DNA of 64,000 bases from contig JAJFKX010000025.1 of assembly GCA_021772985.1 (NCBI GenBank), positions 212,630 through 276,629 on the forward strand, read 5' to 3'. The notes below the pieces were generated by a model. It was not told where the DNA came from and did not search any database. It was given only the letters and a program-made list of their open reading frames with translations. The translations under genes and the position numbers were made by a program. The stretch is from Gammaproteobacteria bacterium. GTDB taxonomy: Bacteria > Pseudomonadota > Gammaproteobacteria > Xanthomonadales > Wenzhouxiangellaceae. Positions 17,681 through 26,310 of the stretch are shown piece after piece. Within the stretch, counting starts at the first letter, position 1. Every line of letters begins with the position of its first letter.

Positions 17681-19132
17681 ATGAAAACTGCAACTTTTCA
17701 ACGTCTGTTCGGGCTTTTGCTAACACTTACCGGCGTCAGCCAAATTCCACCATTATTGGTCGCCCTCTATTTCAAGGATACCAGTTTCGAACCCTTTTTG
17801 ATCAGCGCCTGTGGAGAAATTCTTATTGGTCTGATGCTGTTTTTACCGGTCAGATCAGGTCGTATAGAATTACGGGTCCGTGATGGTTTTCTGGTGGTGG
17901 TACTGGCTTGGCTAACGGTCGGTATTGGTGGCGCAATTCCTCTTTGGTTGATCAAACAACCTCATATCGGCGCTGTAGATGGTTTATTTGAGGCAATCTC
18001 AGCGTTAACCACTACCGGAGCAACCGTCCTCACTGGCCTTGATGATATGCCCCGGGGGTTGCTTTATCATCGTGCTCAACTGCAGTGGCTGGGTGGCATA
18101 GGGATCATTGTTTTGGCAGTAGCCATTTTGCCAATGTTACGTATTGGTGGTATGCAATTGTTCCGTGCTGAAACGCCCGGACCCATGAAAGATTCTAAAT
18201 TAACACCGCGAATTACTGAAACAGCCAAAGCTTTGTGGCTAATATATCTAGTGCTGACAGCTGCCTGTGCATTGGCGTATTGGTTGGCAGGCATGCAATT
18301 GTTCGACGCAGTTACCCACGCATTTACCACTGTTCCAATTGGCGGTTTTTCCAATTACGACAGCAGTCTGGCTCATTTTGCCAATCCGTTAATAGAAATA
18401 GTTGCCATGCTGTTTATGGTGATTGCCGGAATGAACTTTGCATTGCATTTTCTGGCTTGGCGAAATGCCAGTACCCAAGGCTATTTTCAGGATTCCGAGC
18501 TACGTACATTTTTGGGGCTGTTGGGCTTTTTCATATTGCTTACTACATTCGAGATTCTCAGGTTGGATGTCACCCAGGATATTGGTCATGCATTGCGTTT
18601 AGGTGCCTTTCAAACCATCTCAAGCCTAACCACAACCGGCTACACCACGGATAGTTTTTACCTATGGCCCGGTTATCTGCCCACTTTGTTTTTGATCTTA
18701 TGTCTTATTGGAGGTTGTGCCGGCTCTACCGGTGGTGGCATGAAAGTGATCCGGATCATGCTGCTCTATCAACAGATGGTCCGGGAAATCAAACGTTTGG
18801 TTCACCCCAATGCTGTTTTGGCGATCAAACTGGGTGATCGTGCAGTTTCGGATAATGTCATCAGCGCAGTTTGGGCTTTCTTCTTTTTATATGCTGCGTG
18901 TATCTTGGGCATTGGAATGCTATTACATGCCAGTGGCCTGGACGTGCTCACTGCTTTTTCGGCAACGATTGCCTGCCTCACCAACCTGGGTCCAGGGCTG
19001 GGTGAGGTTGGTCCACACTATGGTAATCTGAGTGCTTTCGCTAAACTACTGCTGACTTTTGCAATGCTGCTGGGAAGGCTGGAACTGTTCACTCTACTGG
19101 TACTGTTTACACCTGGCTTTTGGAAAGATTGA
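17681..19132 (+). CDS. trkH: Trk potassium transporter membrane subunit TrkH
   Basis: Inner-membrane K+ translocating subunit, 483 aa, with the four pseudo-repeat M1-P-M2 layout of the Trk/Ktr/HKT family. Pore-loop segments are visible, e.g. SALTTTGATVLTGL, TTVPIGGFSNY and SSLTTTGYTTDSF, plus a fourth near CLTNLGPGLG; each carries the central glycine of the selectivity filter. A GGCAGSTGGGMKV segment matches the family's conserved region. It works with trkA immediately upstream. Its stop overlaps the start of the TPR gene (TGATG). Confidence 0.96.
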   Translation: MKTATFQRLFGLLLTLTGVSQIPPLLVALYFKDTSFEPFLISACGEILIGLMLFLPVRSGRIELRVRDGFLVVVLAWLTVGIGGAIPLWLIKQPHIGAVDGLFEAISALTTTGATVLTGLDDMPRGLLYHRAQLQWLGGIGIIVLAVAILPMLRIGGMQLFRAETPGPMKDSKLTPRITETAKALWLIYLVLTAACALAYWLAGMQLFDAVTHAFTTVPIGGFSNYDSSLAHFANPLIEIVAMLFMVIAGMNFALHFLAWRNASTQGYFQDSELRTFLGLLGFFILLTTFEILRLDVTQDIGHALRLGAFQTISSLTTTGYTTDSFYLWPGYLPTLFLILCLIGGCAGSTGGGMKVIRIMLLYQQMVREIKRLVHPNAVLAIKLGDRAVSDNVISAVWAFFFLYAACILGIGMLLHASGLDVLTAFSATIACLTNLGPGLGEVGPHYGNLSAFAKLLLTFAMLLGRLELFTLLVLFTPGFWKD

Positions 19133-19440
19133 TGGATACAGCAGCCCTGGAAAAGTTGCTCGGCGGCCCACGAGATAGTGCCATGCTACGCCTGACGTTG
19201 GCCCGTCAGCTGTATGCCGAGCAACAAATCAACGCAGCAATAGCACATTTGCGACAAGCCGTATTACGGCAGCCAGATTACAGCGCCGCCTGGAAGCTGC
19301 TTGGCAACTATTTAGCTCAGAATGGCAATATTGAAGATGCCCGCCAAGCTTTTGAACAAGGTATTGCCGCTGCTAAAGTAAATGGTGATATACAAAGTGA
19401 AAAAGAAATGCTGGTTTTTTTGCGTCGCCTGGATAAATAA
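19132..19440 (+). CDS. Small tetratricopeptide repeat protein
   Basis: 102-aa all-helical protein. TPR-like repeats are visible: AIAHLRQAVLRQPDYSAAWK and a following LGNYLAQNGNIEDARQAFEQ. TPR units usually mediate protein-protein contacts. ATG 19132 is chosen over TTG 19120 because it overlaps the trkH stop as TGATG and GGAAAG lies 5 bases upstream. It has no signal peptide. It closes the rightward def-to-trkH run. Its partner is unknown; linkage to TrkH may be incidental. Confidence 0.8.
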   Translation: MDTAALEKLLGGPRDSAMLRLTLARQLYAEQQINAAIAHLRQAVLRQPDYSAAWKLLGNYLAQNGNIEDARQAFEQGIAAAKVNGDIQSEKEMLVFLRRLDK

Positions 19441-19540
19441 TCCATGACCTGATTAGTACTCTTTCAATGTGCTAATACCGGATTCAATTAGTTTATCAAA
19501 GTTTGTGCCAATCTATTACTAACCGGAGGTATTTTTGGCA

Positions 19541-20404
19541 CTAACGCCCAAATCGATTATACGACCACTGGTATTGGGGCAAATTCCAGCAGGCACATTG
19601 CTCTACTCCTTCATTTAGTGCTGCCAATGCAATGGCATCATCGTCCGCATCAATCCCAAATGGCGCAGCGGCAAAACGCAATTTGAAACTATGTCCATCC
19701 GCTAGCCGTTCACAACCCGCAAATACAACCGCACAATGGGTCTTACGGACTAACCTGGACAATAACGTCATGGTTTGTGCCGGTTGTCCAAAAAATAAGG
19801 CAGGTCGGCCCTGCCCGGTTTTCGGTCTCTGGTCAGGTAAGATGCCGACATATCCAGCATTACGCAAAATCTTCAATAACAGCCGAATGCCAGACGCTGT
19901 AGCTGGCACTGCTCGACCACCAGTACGCTCCCGGTATCTGCGCAACTGTAACTCTGCTTGAGGATTAGACAGTGGCTTATACAACATTGCCGTATTATCC
20001 AAAGTCGCACTGAGATAAAGTCCAACCAGCTCCCATTGGCCGAAATGCGGGACCGAAACGATTACGCCACGGCCAGCAGAATGTGCCGCTTCCAGGATTT
20101 CCTGACCTTCAATGACCGTTACTAACCCCAACATATCGGCTGTTGGCTTATGCCATAACAGTGCACTTTCTATTAATGCCTGCACACGATGCAAGATATG
20201 CTGACGCAGCACCTGTTTTTGCTCTGACTGTGTAAAATCTGGCAGACATAATGCAATATTATTGCTTGCACGATTGCGCCGGCGGTTGGGAAATAACACC
20301 AATACCCTGGCTAATACCTTTGCGATTAACAACCTCATTGCAGCAGGTAATTTAGCCAGCAATTTGCCTAACCAGATCAGATAATCTATTTTTCCCACAT
20401 ACAT
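19541..20404 (-). CDS. LpxL/HtrB-family lipid A acyltransferase
   Basis: Predicted acyl-ACP-dependent secondary acyltransferase of lipid A, 287 aa, slightly shorter than E. coli LpxL. The N terminus is hydrophobic and basic, for inner-membrane attachment. The catalytic HX4E motif is intact (H120 and E125 in SVPHFGQWEL), and the family's PDQRPKTGQG and the C-terminal YQWSYNRF are present. It is divergent from dtd with only 20 bp between the two start codons, so their promoters must overlap the opposite coding regions. Whether it adds laurate, myristate or another chain cannot be told. Confidence 0.88.
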   Translation of the reverse strand: MYVGKIDYLIWLGKLLAKLPAAMRLLIAKVLARVLVLFPNRRRNRASNNIALCLPDFTQSEQKQVLRQHILHRVQALIESALLWHKPTADMLGLVTVIEGQEILEAAHSAGRGVIVSVPHFGQWELVGLYLSATLDNTAMLYKPLSNPQAELQLRRYRERTGGRAVPATASGIRLLLKILRNAGYVGILPDQRPKTGQGRPALFFGQPAQTMTLLSRLVRKTHCAVVFAGCERLADGHSFKLRFAAAPFGIDADDDAIALAALNEGVEQCACWNLPQYQWSYNRFGR

Positions 20405-20424
20405 AATTTGATATTTGATTGGTT

Positions 20425-20880
20425 ATGATTTTACTTCTTCAACGAGTTAGCCGCGCAGATGTAAGTATTGCCGGTAACACTATCGCACAAATTGGCCGGG
20501 GAATATTAGCACTGGTCGGCTTCGAGCGCGGTGATAGGCAATCTGAATTACAACGAATGGGGAAGCGTTTACTTAACTATCGTCTTTTTTCCGATGCCAA
20601 CGGCAAAATGAATTTAAGCATTCAGGATGTCCAAGGCGAATTATTGCTGGTACCTCAATTCACATTGGCCGCTGATACCAGTCAAGGCAACAGGCCGGGG
20701 TTTTCATATGCAGCTGCACCGGATGATGGGTTACGCTTATTTCAAATATTCACTGATCAAATTCAGCAGAACTATGCAAAAACCGAATGTGGAGAGTTTG
20801 GAGCAGATATGCAAATCGGCTTGATCAATGACGGACCAGTTACTTTCTGGTTACAAAGTGCTAAAGCGCACCGCACCTGA
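20425..20880 (+). CDS. dtd: D-aminoacyl-tRNA deacylase
   Basis: Hydrolyses D-aminoacyl- and Gly-tRNA mischarges, acting as a chirality proofreader. It is 151 aa from ATG 20425. The frame is open from TTG 20419, but the family starts M-I-x-L-x-QRV as here (MILLLQRVSRADVSI). The SQ-RP motif (DTSQGNRPGFSYAA) and the cross-subunit Gly-Pro motif NDGPVTFWL near the C terminus are intact; together they form the active site of the dimer. Confidence 0.95.
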   Translation: MILLLQRVSRADVSIAGNTIAQIGRGILALVGFERGDRQSELQRMGKRLLNYRLFSDANGKMNLSIQDVQGELLLVPQFTLAADTSQGNRPGFSYAAAPDDGLRLFQIFTDQIQQNYAKTECGEFGADMQIGLINDGPVTFWLQSAKAHRT

Positions 20881-20900
20881 AATTTATTGAATAAGTAAAC

Positions 20901-20925
20901 ATATGAACATATTTTCATATATAAT
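20901..20925 (+). promoter_or_regulatory. ArsR-type operator overlapping a TATAAT -10 box
   Basis: ATATGAACATATTTTCATAT (20901-20920) is an inverted repeat with 7-bp arms and a 6-bp spacer. It resembles the TGAA...TTCA sites of SmtB/ArsR-family metal sensors. A consensus -10 box TATAAT (20920-20925) begins on its last base. A repressor bound here would block RNA polymerase, and metal would release it. The ArsR gene starts 36 bp downstream of the -10 box. Confidence 0.65.
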
Positions 20926-20960
20926 GATTTCCTGGTTAATATATACGTTGCCTAACAAAA

Positions 20961-21260
20961 TTGAATATCACACCCACTACCCATGAAAAGCTTGCTGCGG
21001 CAGCAGAGTTACTTGCTGCACTCGCGTATCCGGTACGTTTAAAAATCATATGGTTGCTAGCCGAACAGGGACAGCAATCAGTTAATCATCTTGCTGAACA
21101 ATTGGCAATGGATCAAAGCGCAATCTCACATCAACTACGAATTTTGCGACAGGCCAAACTGGTTATTACTCATCGTGATGGCCGTCAGATTTTTTATCAG
21201 GTCACCGACCAGCATGTGGTACACATCATTCGCGACGCGGTTCTGCATGCCAATGAGTAA
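20961..21260 (+). CDS. ArsR/SmtB-family metalloregulator
   Basis: A 99-aa winged-helix repressor. The core is LAYPVRLKIIWLLAEQ, then VNHLAEQLAMDQSAISHQLR (the recognition helix) and VITHRDGRQIFYQV (the wing). It ends VVHIIRDAVLHANE, where D and H residues of the last helix (DQHVVHII--A--H) fit an alpha5-type zinc site, as in CzrA and SmtB. The single cysteine pair expected of arsenic sensors is absent. Start is TTG 20961; no in-frame ATG is available. It is 12 bp upstream of the CDF exporter and preceded by a matching operator, so it probably represses its own operon until zinc or a similar ion is in excess. Confidence 0.85.
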   Translation: MNITPTTHEKLAAAAELLAALAYPVRLKIIWLLAEQGQQSVNHLAEQLAMDQSAISHQLRILRQAKLVITHRDGRQIFYQVTDQHVVHIIRDAVLHANE

Positions 21261-21272
21261 GCTTACCTGATC

Positions 21273-22142
21273 ATGCATCACCATAGCCACCACAATAGCG
21301 GAGGAAATGAACAGCGACTGTTCTGGGCAATGCTGATCACCGGTTTGTTTATGTTGATCGAAGTAGCCGGCGCAATTTTATCCGGATCATTGGCATTATT
21401 TGCTGATGCCGGACACATGCTCAGTGATTTTGCTGCTCTGTTGCTTGCACTCATCGCGTTTCGGATCAGTCATAAGCCAGCAGATCATCGGCGTAGCTAT
21501 GGCTATGACCGTTTACAAATTTTGGCGGCTTTTGTTAATGGCCTGACTCTGATCGGAATTGCCATCTGGATTTGTTACGAAGCCATTCAGCGCTTTTTTG
21601 AGCCAGTCATGATTCTTGCCGGGCCAATGCTGGTTGTTGCGCTGGTGGGTTTGCTGGTCAATATCGTAGTATTTTTTATACTGACACGTGGCGGCAGCGA
21701 AAACCTCAACATGAAAGCAGCCGCACTGCATGTATTGGGCGATTTACTTGGCTCGGTTGCCGCAATTGCGGCTGCTCTGATCATTTTGGCAACAGGTTGG
21801 ATGCCGGCTGATCCGCTGCTATCTATTATCGTTGCATTACTGGTATTACGCGCTGGCTATGCCGTACTTCGGCAATCAGCACACATCCTGTTAGAAGGTA
21901 CACCCGATAACACCCCTCAAGACCTAATCATTGATACCCTGCAAGCCATTGATGGTGTAAAAGACGTACATCATTTACATATTTGGGCATTGACTGCAGA
22001 ACGCCGGTTAGCCACCGTACATGTAGTTGCTGAACCCCATAAGACTGATCAAATTCGAGTGGCAGTCAGCCAGACCCTGGTTGAAAAATTCCATATTACA
22101 CACCCTACAGTGCAAGTTGAAATTCGACCATGCGATTCTTGA
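21273..22142 (+). CDS. Cation diffusion facilitator (Zn2+/Cd2+/Co2+ efflux)
   Basis: Proton-coupled metal exporter of the inner membrane, 289 aa, CzcD/ZitB subgroup. Six transmembrane helices are predicted. The tetrahedral transport site is present as HMLSD in TM2 (H48 and D52) and HVLGD in TM5 (H153 and D157), the HD-HD pattern typical of Zn/Cd specificity. A His-rich N terminus (MHHHSHH) and the cytoplasmic C-terminal domain with HHLHIWAL complete the picture. Co-transcribed with the ArsR gene 12 bp upstream. Confidence 0.92.
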   Translation: MHHHSHHNSGGNEQRLFWAMLITGLFMLIEVAGAILSGSLALFADAGHMLSDFAALLLALIAFRISHKPADHRRSYGYDRLQILAAFVNGLTLIGIAIWICYEAIQRFFEPVMILAGPMLVVALVGLLVNIVVFFILTRGGSENLNMKAAALHVLGDLLGSVAAIAAALIILATGWMPADPLLSIIVALLVLRAGYAVLRQSAHILLEGTPDNTPQDLIIDTLQAIDGVKDVHHLHIWALTAERRLATVHVVAEPHKTDQIRVAVSQTLVEKFHITHPTVQVEIRPCDS

Positions 22143-22263
22143 AATCCGTCCTGATGAAATAGGCGGAAAGGGAAACAAAACACCTCAAACTGTTAAATAA
22201 TAATGCTTTTCAGCTAATGCATAGTGCAGACAGGTACCAGCGTTAATTTTTGAATTTTAATTG

Positions 22264-22845
22264 TTAATTATTAAAATTGGTTGAATATTGTTTCATGAAA
22301 AATGTGCGTGGCTCGGTGTTAGTTAACACATTTCCACGGTTGTCCAATAACTCGGCACGAACACTATGAGTACCACGTTCAATGGAGCTGATGGTAGCGC
22401 TAGGGGTATTGACCAGCGCTTGTCTTTGATCATCTATATAAATCGCGATACGCATTCCCGGCAGCATTTCCGGTTGAACCTCAAAACTAACTTCCAGGCT
22501 TTGCCCCGAACCCCAGAATGTCTCATCAGCAACTGGCGTCAACATTTTCAAAACCAATGGCGATGCATTATCGTTGTCAAAACCCTGATTCAGTGATGAG
22601 CTGGGGGCTGCAGGTGTGCTGGTCACGATATTGGGTTCTGGCAGTATCAGCGGTTCTGCATCAGGCTCTGGTGGTTGGTCCGAATAAACAACATTGCCAT
22701 TTTCATCATAAGATTTATAAATTTCACCGGCTGAGGCAATCGTAGTCATTGCTGCGACGCCAATGCAAAACAACAGTATAGATAACCACAGAATAATCTG
22801 CCGATCGCTGATTTTTTGGTTAGCCATACCCATACTTTGCTCCAT
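22264..22845 (-). CDS. DUF4124-domain exported protein
   Basis: 193-aa protein with an N-terminal hydrophobic segment (about 18-40, ending ASAG), probably a signal peptide or anchor. The DUF4124 motif IYKSYDENGNVVYSDQPP follows directly. A Pro/Ser-rich linker leads to a beta-sandwich-like domain. Function is unknown. DUF4124 genes are often found between glnA and ntrBC; here glnA is 87 bp upstream on the same strand, but no ntrBC follows. ATG 22845 is used; inner ATGs at the fifth and seventh codons are alternatives. Confidence 0.75.
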   Translation of the reverse strand: MEQSMGMANQKISDRQIILWLSILLFCIGVAAMTTIASAGEIYKSYDENGNVVYSDQPPEPDAEPLILPEPNIVTSTPAAPSSSLNQGFDNDNASPLVLKMLTPVADETFWGSGQSLEVSFEVQPEMLPGMRIAIYIDDQRQALVNTPSATISSIERGTHSVRAELLDNRGNVLTNTEPRTFFMKQYSTNFNN

Positions 22846-22932
22846 GGTTAAAGTGTCACAACCAAATTGACTGACCTTTATATCAATAATTCAGTTGTGT
22901 GCTTTGTTTGACAATACCAATGCGTTGTGAAT

Positions 22933-24342
22933 TCAGGATGAATAATACATTTCAAATTCAAGTGGATGGGTGGTCATACGCATCCGATTCACATCCTGCA
23001 TTTTCAGGTTGATATAGCCATCGATCAGATCATCCGAGAATACACCGCCGGCCTTCAGAAACTCGCGGTCAGCATCCAACGCCGCCAAAGCTTCATCCAA
23101 ACTGCCGGCTACACTGGGAATATCTTTTTCCTCTTCCGGTGGCAAATCGTATAAATCCTTATCCATTGCTGAACCTGGATCAATCTTGTTCAAAATACCA
23201 TCGATGCCTGCCATCAGCATCACTGCAAAAGTCAGGTAACTGCTGCCAACTGCATCACCAAAGCGAATTTCAATACGCCGTGCCTTAGGGTTGTTAACCC
23301 AGGGAATTCGACAAGATGCTGAACGATTTCGAGCGGAATAAGCCAGCGCAACAGGTGCTTCAAAACCTTTTACCAGACGTTTGTAGCTGTTAGTAGTGGA
23401 ATTCGCAAATGCATTGATTGCATGCGCATGCTTAAAAATACCCCCAATATAGTGTAGCGCTGTGTCGGATAAGCCTCCGTAACCTTCTCCGGCAAACAAG
23501 TTACTGCCATTCTTGGCAATCGACTGATGCACATGCATACCGCTACCATTATCACCGACTACCGGTTTGGGCATAAATGTTGCAGTGTGACCAAACTGAT
23601 GTGCCGTGTTTCGGACGACATACTTAAACAACATCATTTCGTCAGCTTTGCGTGTAAGTGTGTTAAAACGTGTGCCGATTTCACATTGCCCTGCGGTGCC
23701 TACTTCGTGGTGATGAACTTCTACCGGAACACCTACTGCTTCCAGGATATTGCACATGGTCCCACGTAAATCACTAAGTGAATCCACTGGTGAGACCGGA
23801 AAATACCCACCTTTCACACCCGGCCTATGTCCACTGTTACCTTCCGGGTAGTCGGTATTTGAACTCCAGGCTGCCTCTAATGAGTCGATTGCATAAGATG
23901 ATCCGCTCATGACTACTTGCCAGCGAACCGAATCAAATACAAAAAACTCAGGTTCCGGCCCAAAATAGGCTACATCACCAACACCACTGGCCTGCAGGTA
24001 AGCTTCCGCACGTTTGGCCAATGATCGTGGGCAACGTGAGTACGGTGTCATAGTACTGGGTTCCAGCACATCACAACGCAAAATCAAGGTATTTTGTTCT
24101 GCAAATGGATCAGCTACCGCTGTGGATTTATCCGGCATCAACACCATATCCGATTCGCTAATACCCTTCCAACCGGGTATCGAAGACCCATCAAACATCT
24201 TGCCATCTTCCAATAATTCTTCATCAACAGCACTGGATGGAATGGTGATGTGGTGTTCTTTACCGAGCGTATCGGCAAATCGCAAATCGACAAAGTTAAT
24301 ATCTTCGTCGGCTAATTTTTTTAAAATCGCTTCATTACTCAT
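22933..24342 (-). CDS. glnA: Glutamine synthetase type I
   Basis: ATP-dependent glutamate + ammonia ligase, a dodecameric cytoplasmic enzyme, 469 aa as expected for GSI-beta. Diagnostic motifs are [12 protein letters not shown] near the N terminus, the Mg ligands around [11 protein letters not shown], the ATP-binding [16 protein letters not shown], and NRSASCRIP. The adenylylation site Y398 in [10 protein letters not shown] predicts control by GlnE. Upstream is a TATAAT on the minus strand at 24405-24410, about 63 bp before the ATG. I could not find a convincing sigma-54 box. Confidence 0.98.
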   Translation of the reverse strand: MSNEAILKKLADEDINFVDLRFADTLGKEHHITIPSSAVDEELLEDGKMFDGSSIPGWKGISESDMVLMPDKSTAVADPFAEQNTLILRCDVLEPSTMTPYSRCPRSLAKRAEAYLQASGVGDVAYFGPEPEFFVFDSVRWQVVMSGSSYAIDSLEAAWSSNTDYPEGNSGHRPGVKGGYFPVSPVDSLSDLRGTMCNILEAVGVPVEVHHHEVGTAGQCEIGTRFNTLTRKADEMMLFKYVVRNTAHQFGHTATFMPKPVVGDNGSGMHVHQSIAKNGSNLFAGEGYGGLSDTALHYIGGIFKHAHAINAFANSTTNSYKRLVKGFEAPVALAYSARNRSASCRIPWVNNPKARRIEIRFGDAVGSSYLTFAVMLMAGIDGILNKIDPGSAMDKDLYDLPPEEEKDIPSVAGSLDEALAALDADREFLKAGGVFSDDLIDGYINLKMQDVNRMRMTTHPLEFEMYYSS

Positions 24343-24741
24343 GCTGAATATCGCTTCCTGAGGATAATGGTTGGCAGAAAACTGACCTTAATTGGAGATT
24401 GGTAATTATAGTGGGGCATAGCAGATATTGCTGCACTATTTATCACAAACAGATGGCATTTTAACACGCTGCATAAAGTGTCTTTTGTTTTTACTATCGA
24501 GGTTTTATCTACTTTGATAATCAACCAGTGAAGCACGCAACCCAGGACAGTGCTGCCACGAATTCAACCCGGCAGCCTGATTCATTCAATCCTCAGTCAA
24601 TCGCAATTTACTGATACTGGACGCGTGCTGTTTCAGCAGCTGCGCACCGTTAGAATTGCAAATATATGATCAACCTGACCCTGACCTTCCACTGCTGGCG
24701 AGTCAGAAAATCAGCAATGATCAGACTAATTGAGGCATACT
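24343..24741. other. Intergenic region upstream of glnA
   Basis: About 400 bp between glnA and prpD, both leftward. It holds the glnA leader with a minus-strand TATAAT at 24405-24410 but no good -35 hexamer, consistent with an activator-dependent promoter. No TGGCAC-N5-TTGCA sigma-54 element is visible. Nothing recognisable lies in 24540-24741. Confidence 0.35.
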
Positions 24742-26190
24742 TTATAGCCTGAATTTAGCCATAAAATCATCCACTGTGAGCTTGACTAAAGCTTGCTGAT
24801 CATCACAACTGGCAACAATATTCCCAGCCTGACGGGCCGGATAATGTTGTGCTATTGCCCGCTTGAATTTATCGATCAACACGGGAATACCTTCACTTCT
24901 ACGACGGCGGTGACCAATAGGGTAGTCAATAGCTACTTTTTCGGTGCTGCTGCCATCCGTAAAGAAAATCTGGATGGCATTACCAATTGCTCGCTTCTCA
25001 GGATCAAAATAATCCCTGGTGTAACTTTCGTTCTCACTAACCTGCATCTTGTCGCGTAGTACATCAATACGTGGATCCGAAGCCACCTCATCATTGTAGC
25101 TGTCAGCAGTAAGTTCACCAAAAATCAAAGGTGCCGCTACCATATATTGAATGCAGTGATCACGATCTGCATAGTTATCCAGTGGGCCAACCTTATTAAT
25201 AATACGATCACCAGCTTCCTGTGTATTGATTACAATACGATCAATCTCATCCAGCCGATCTTTGACCAGTGGGTGTAATATCAGTGCGCACTCCACAGCT
25301 GTTTGTGCATGAAATTCTGCTGGGAATGAGATTTTAAACAACACGTTTTCCATCACATAGTTACCAAAATCACGCTGGAATTTGAACGAATTGCCTTTAA
25401 ACAACACATCGTAAAAACCCCAGGTTTTAGCGCTTAGAGCCGATGGGTAACCCATTTCACCCCGGATGGCCAGCAACGCCAGTGTCACCGCTCTGCGGCA
25501 GGCATCACCTGCAGCCCAGCTCTTACGTGAACCGGTATTGGGGGCATGCCGGTAAGTGCGCAGGGCACCACCATCGATCCAGGCATTGGAGACTGCGTTG
25601 ATGACATCATCTCTATCCCCACCCAGCATATGGGTAACTACCGCAGTCGATGCCACACGGACCAGTAATACGTGATCCAAACCAACACGGTTGTAACTGT
25701 TCTCAAGTGCCAGCACGCCTTGAATTTCATGTGCTTTAATCGCAGCGGTTAGCACTGCTTGCATGCTTAACGGGTCTTTCCCTTGGCTGCGGTTTTGTCG
25801 TGATACATAATCAGCTACTGCCAGAATAGCGCCCAGGTTATCGGATGGGTGCCCCCATTCTGCCGCCAGCCAGGTATCATTAAAATCCAGGTACCGGATA
25901 AGCACCCCGATATTGAATGCTGCTTGTACTGGATCCAGCTCATAAGCAGTACCTGGAATCCGGGCACCGCCTGCCAAATCCGCACCGGGCACCAACGGAC
26001 CCAACAGTTTGGTGCATTCTGGAAAACGCATAGCCAGGGCAGCACATGCCAGACTGTCCATTAAACAGTATCTAGCGGTTGAATAAGCTTCATCACTATC
26101 GATTTGATAATGACAGACGTAATCAGCAATTTTTTGCAGTACTTCATCAGCTGCTGGTCGTTGGGTGGATTTGATATCTATGTGCGACAT
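24742..26190 (-). CDS. prpD: 2-methylcitrate dehydratase, MmgE/PrpD family
   Basis: Likely dehydrates 2-methylcitrate to 2-methyl-cis-aconitate in propionate catabolism. It is 482 aa, full length for PrpD. The family signature [20 protein letters not shown] (about 99-118) and the [20 protein letters not shown] stretch are nearly as in E. coli PrpD, and the C-terminal YPIGHRRRR matches the conserved lid region. No prpB, prpC, acnD or prpR lies nearby, so it is an orphan copy in this window. Other MmgE/PrpD members act on related acids, so the substrate is less certain than the family. Confidence 0.88.
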   Translation of the reverse strand: MSHIDIKSTQRPAADEVLQKIADYVCHYQIDSDEAYSTARYCLMDSLACAALAMRFPECTKLLGPLVPGADLAGGARIPGTAYELDPVQAAFNIGVLIRYLDFNDTWLAAEWGHPSDNLGAILAVADYVSRQNRSQGKDPLSMQAVLTAAIKAHEIQGVLALENSYNRVGLDHVLLVRVASTAVVTHMLGGDRDDVINAVSNAWIDGGALRTYRHAPNTGSRKSWAAGDACRRAVTLALLAIRGEMGYPSALSAKTWGFYDVLFKGNSFKFQRDFGNYVMENVLFKISFPAEFHAQTAVECALILHPLVKDRLDEIDRIVINTQEAGDRIINKVGPLDNYADRDHCIQYMVAAPLIFGELTADSYNDEVASDPRIDVLRDKMQVSENESYTRDYFDPEKRAIGNAIQIFFTDGSSTEKVAIDYPIGHRRRRSEGIPVLIDKFKRAIAQHYPARQAGNIVASCDDQQALVKLTVDDFMAKFRL

Positions 26191-26256
26191 GGTTTAGTGC
26201 TTTCCGGGTTGGGCATTTAAGTAACTGCGAAATTGTAGCGTTTGCGATCTACAGAG

Positions 26257-26287
26257 ACAAAAAAATGGGGGGCTATTAGCCCCCCCA
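26257..26287 (-). terminator. Rho-independent terminator after the TonB receptor gene
   Basis: Read leftwards, the arms GGGGGGCTA/TAGCCCCCC (26267-26285, plus a flanking A-T pair) form a very GC-rich stem, followed by seven T residues (26259-26265). It lies about 24 bp after the receptor stop codon at 26311, a textbook intrinsic terminator. Confidence 0.88.
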
Positions 26288-26310
26288 TAGGGTTTGCGTG
26301 GCTGTTGTTG

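Noticed and set aside
22253..22278. AT-only inverted repeat AATTTTAAT/ATTAAAATT at the end of the DUF4124 gene
   Set aside because: Stem is all A-T, has an 8-base loop and no T run after it; too weak to call a terminator or operator.
24361..24480. Sigma-54 promoter for glnA
   Set aside because: I looked for GG-N10-GC with TGGCAC/TTGCA content on the minus strand and found no credible match.
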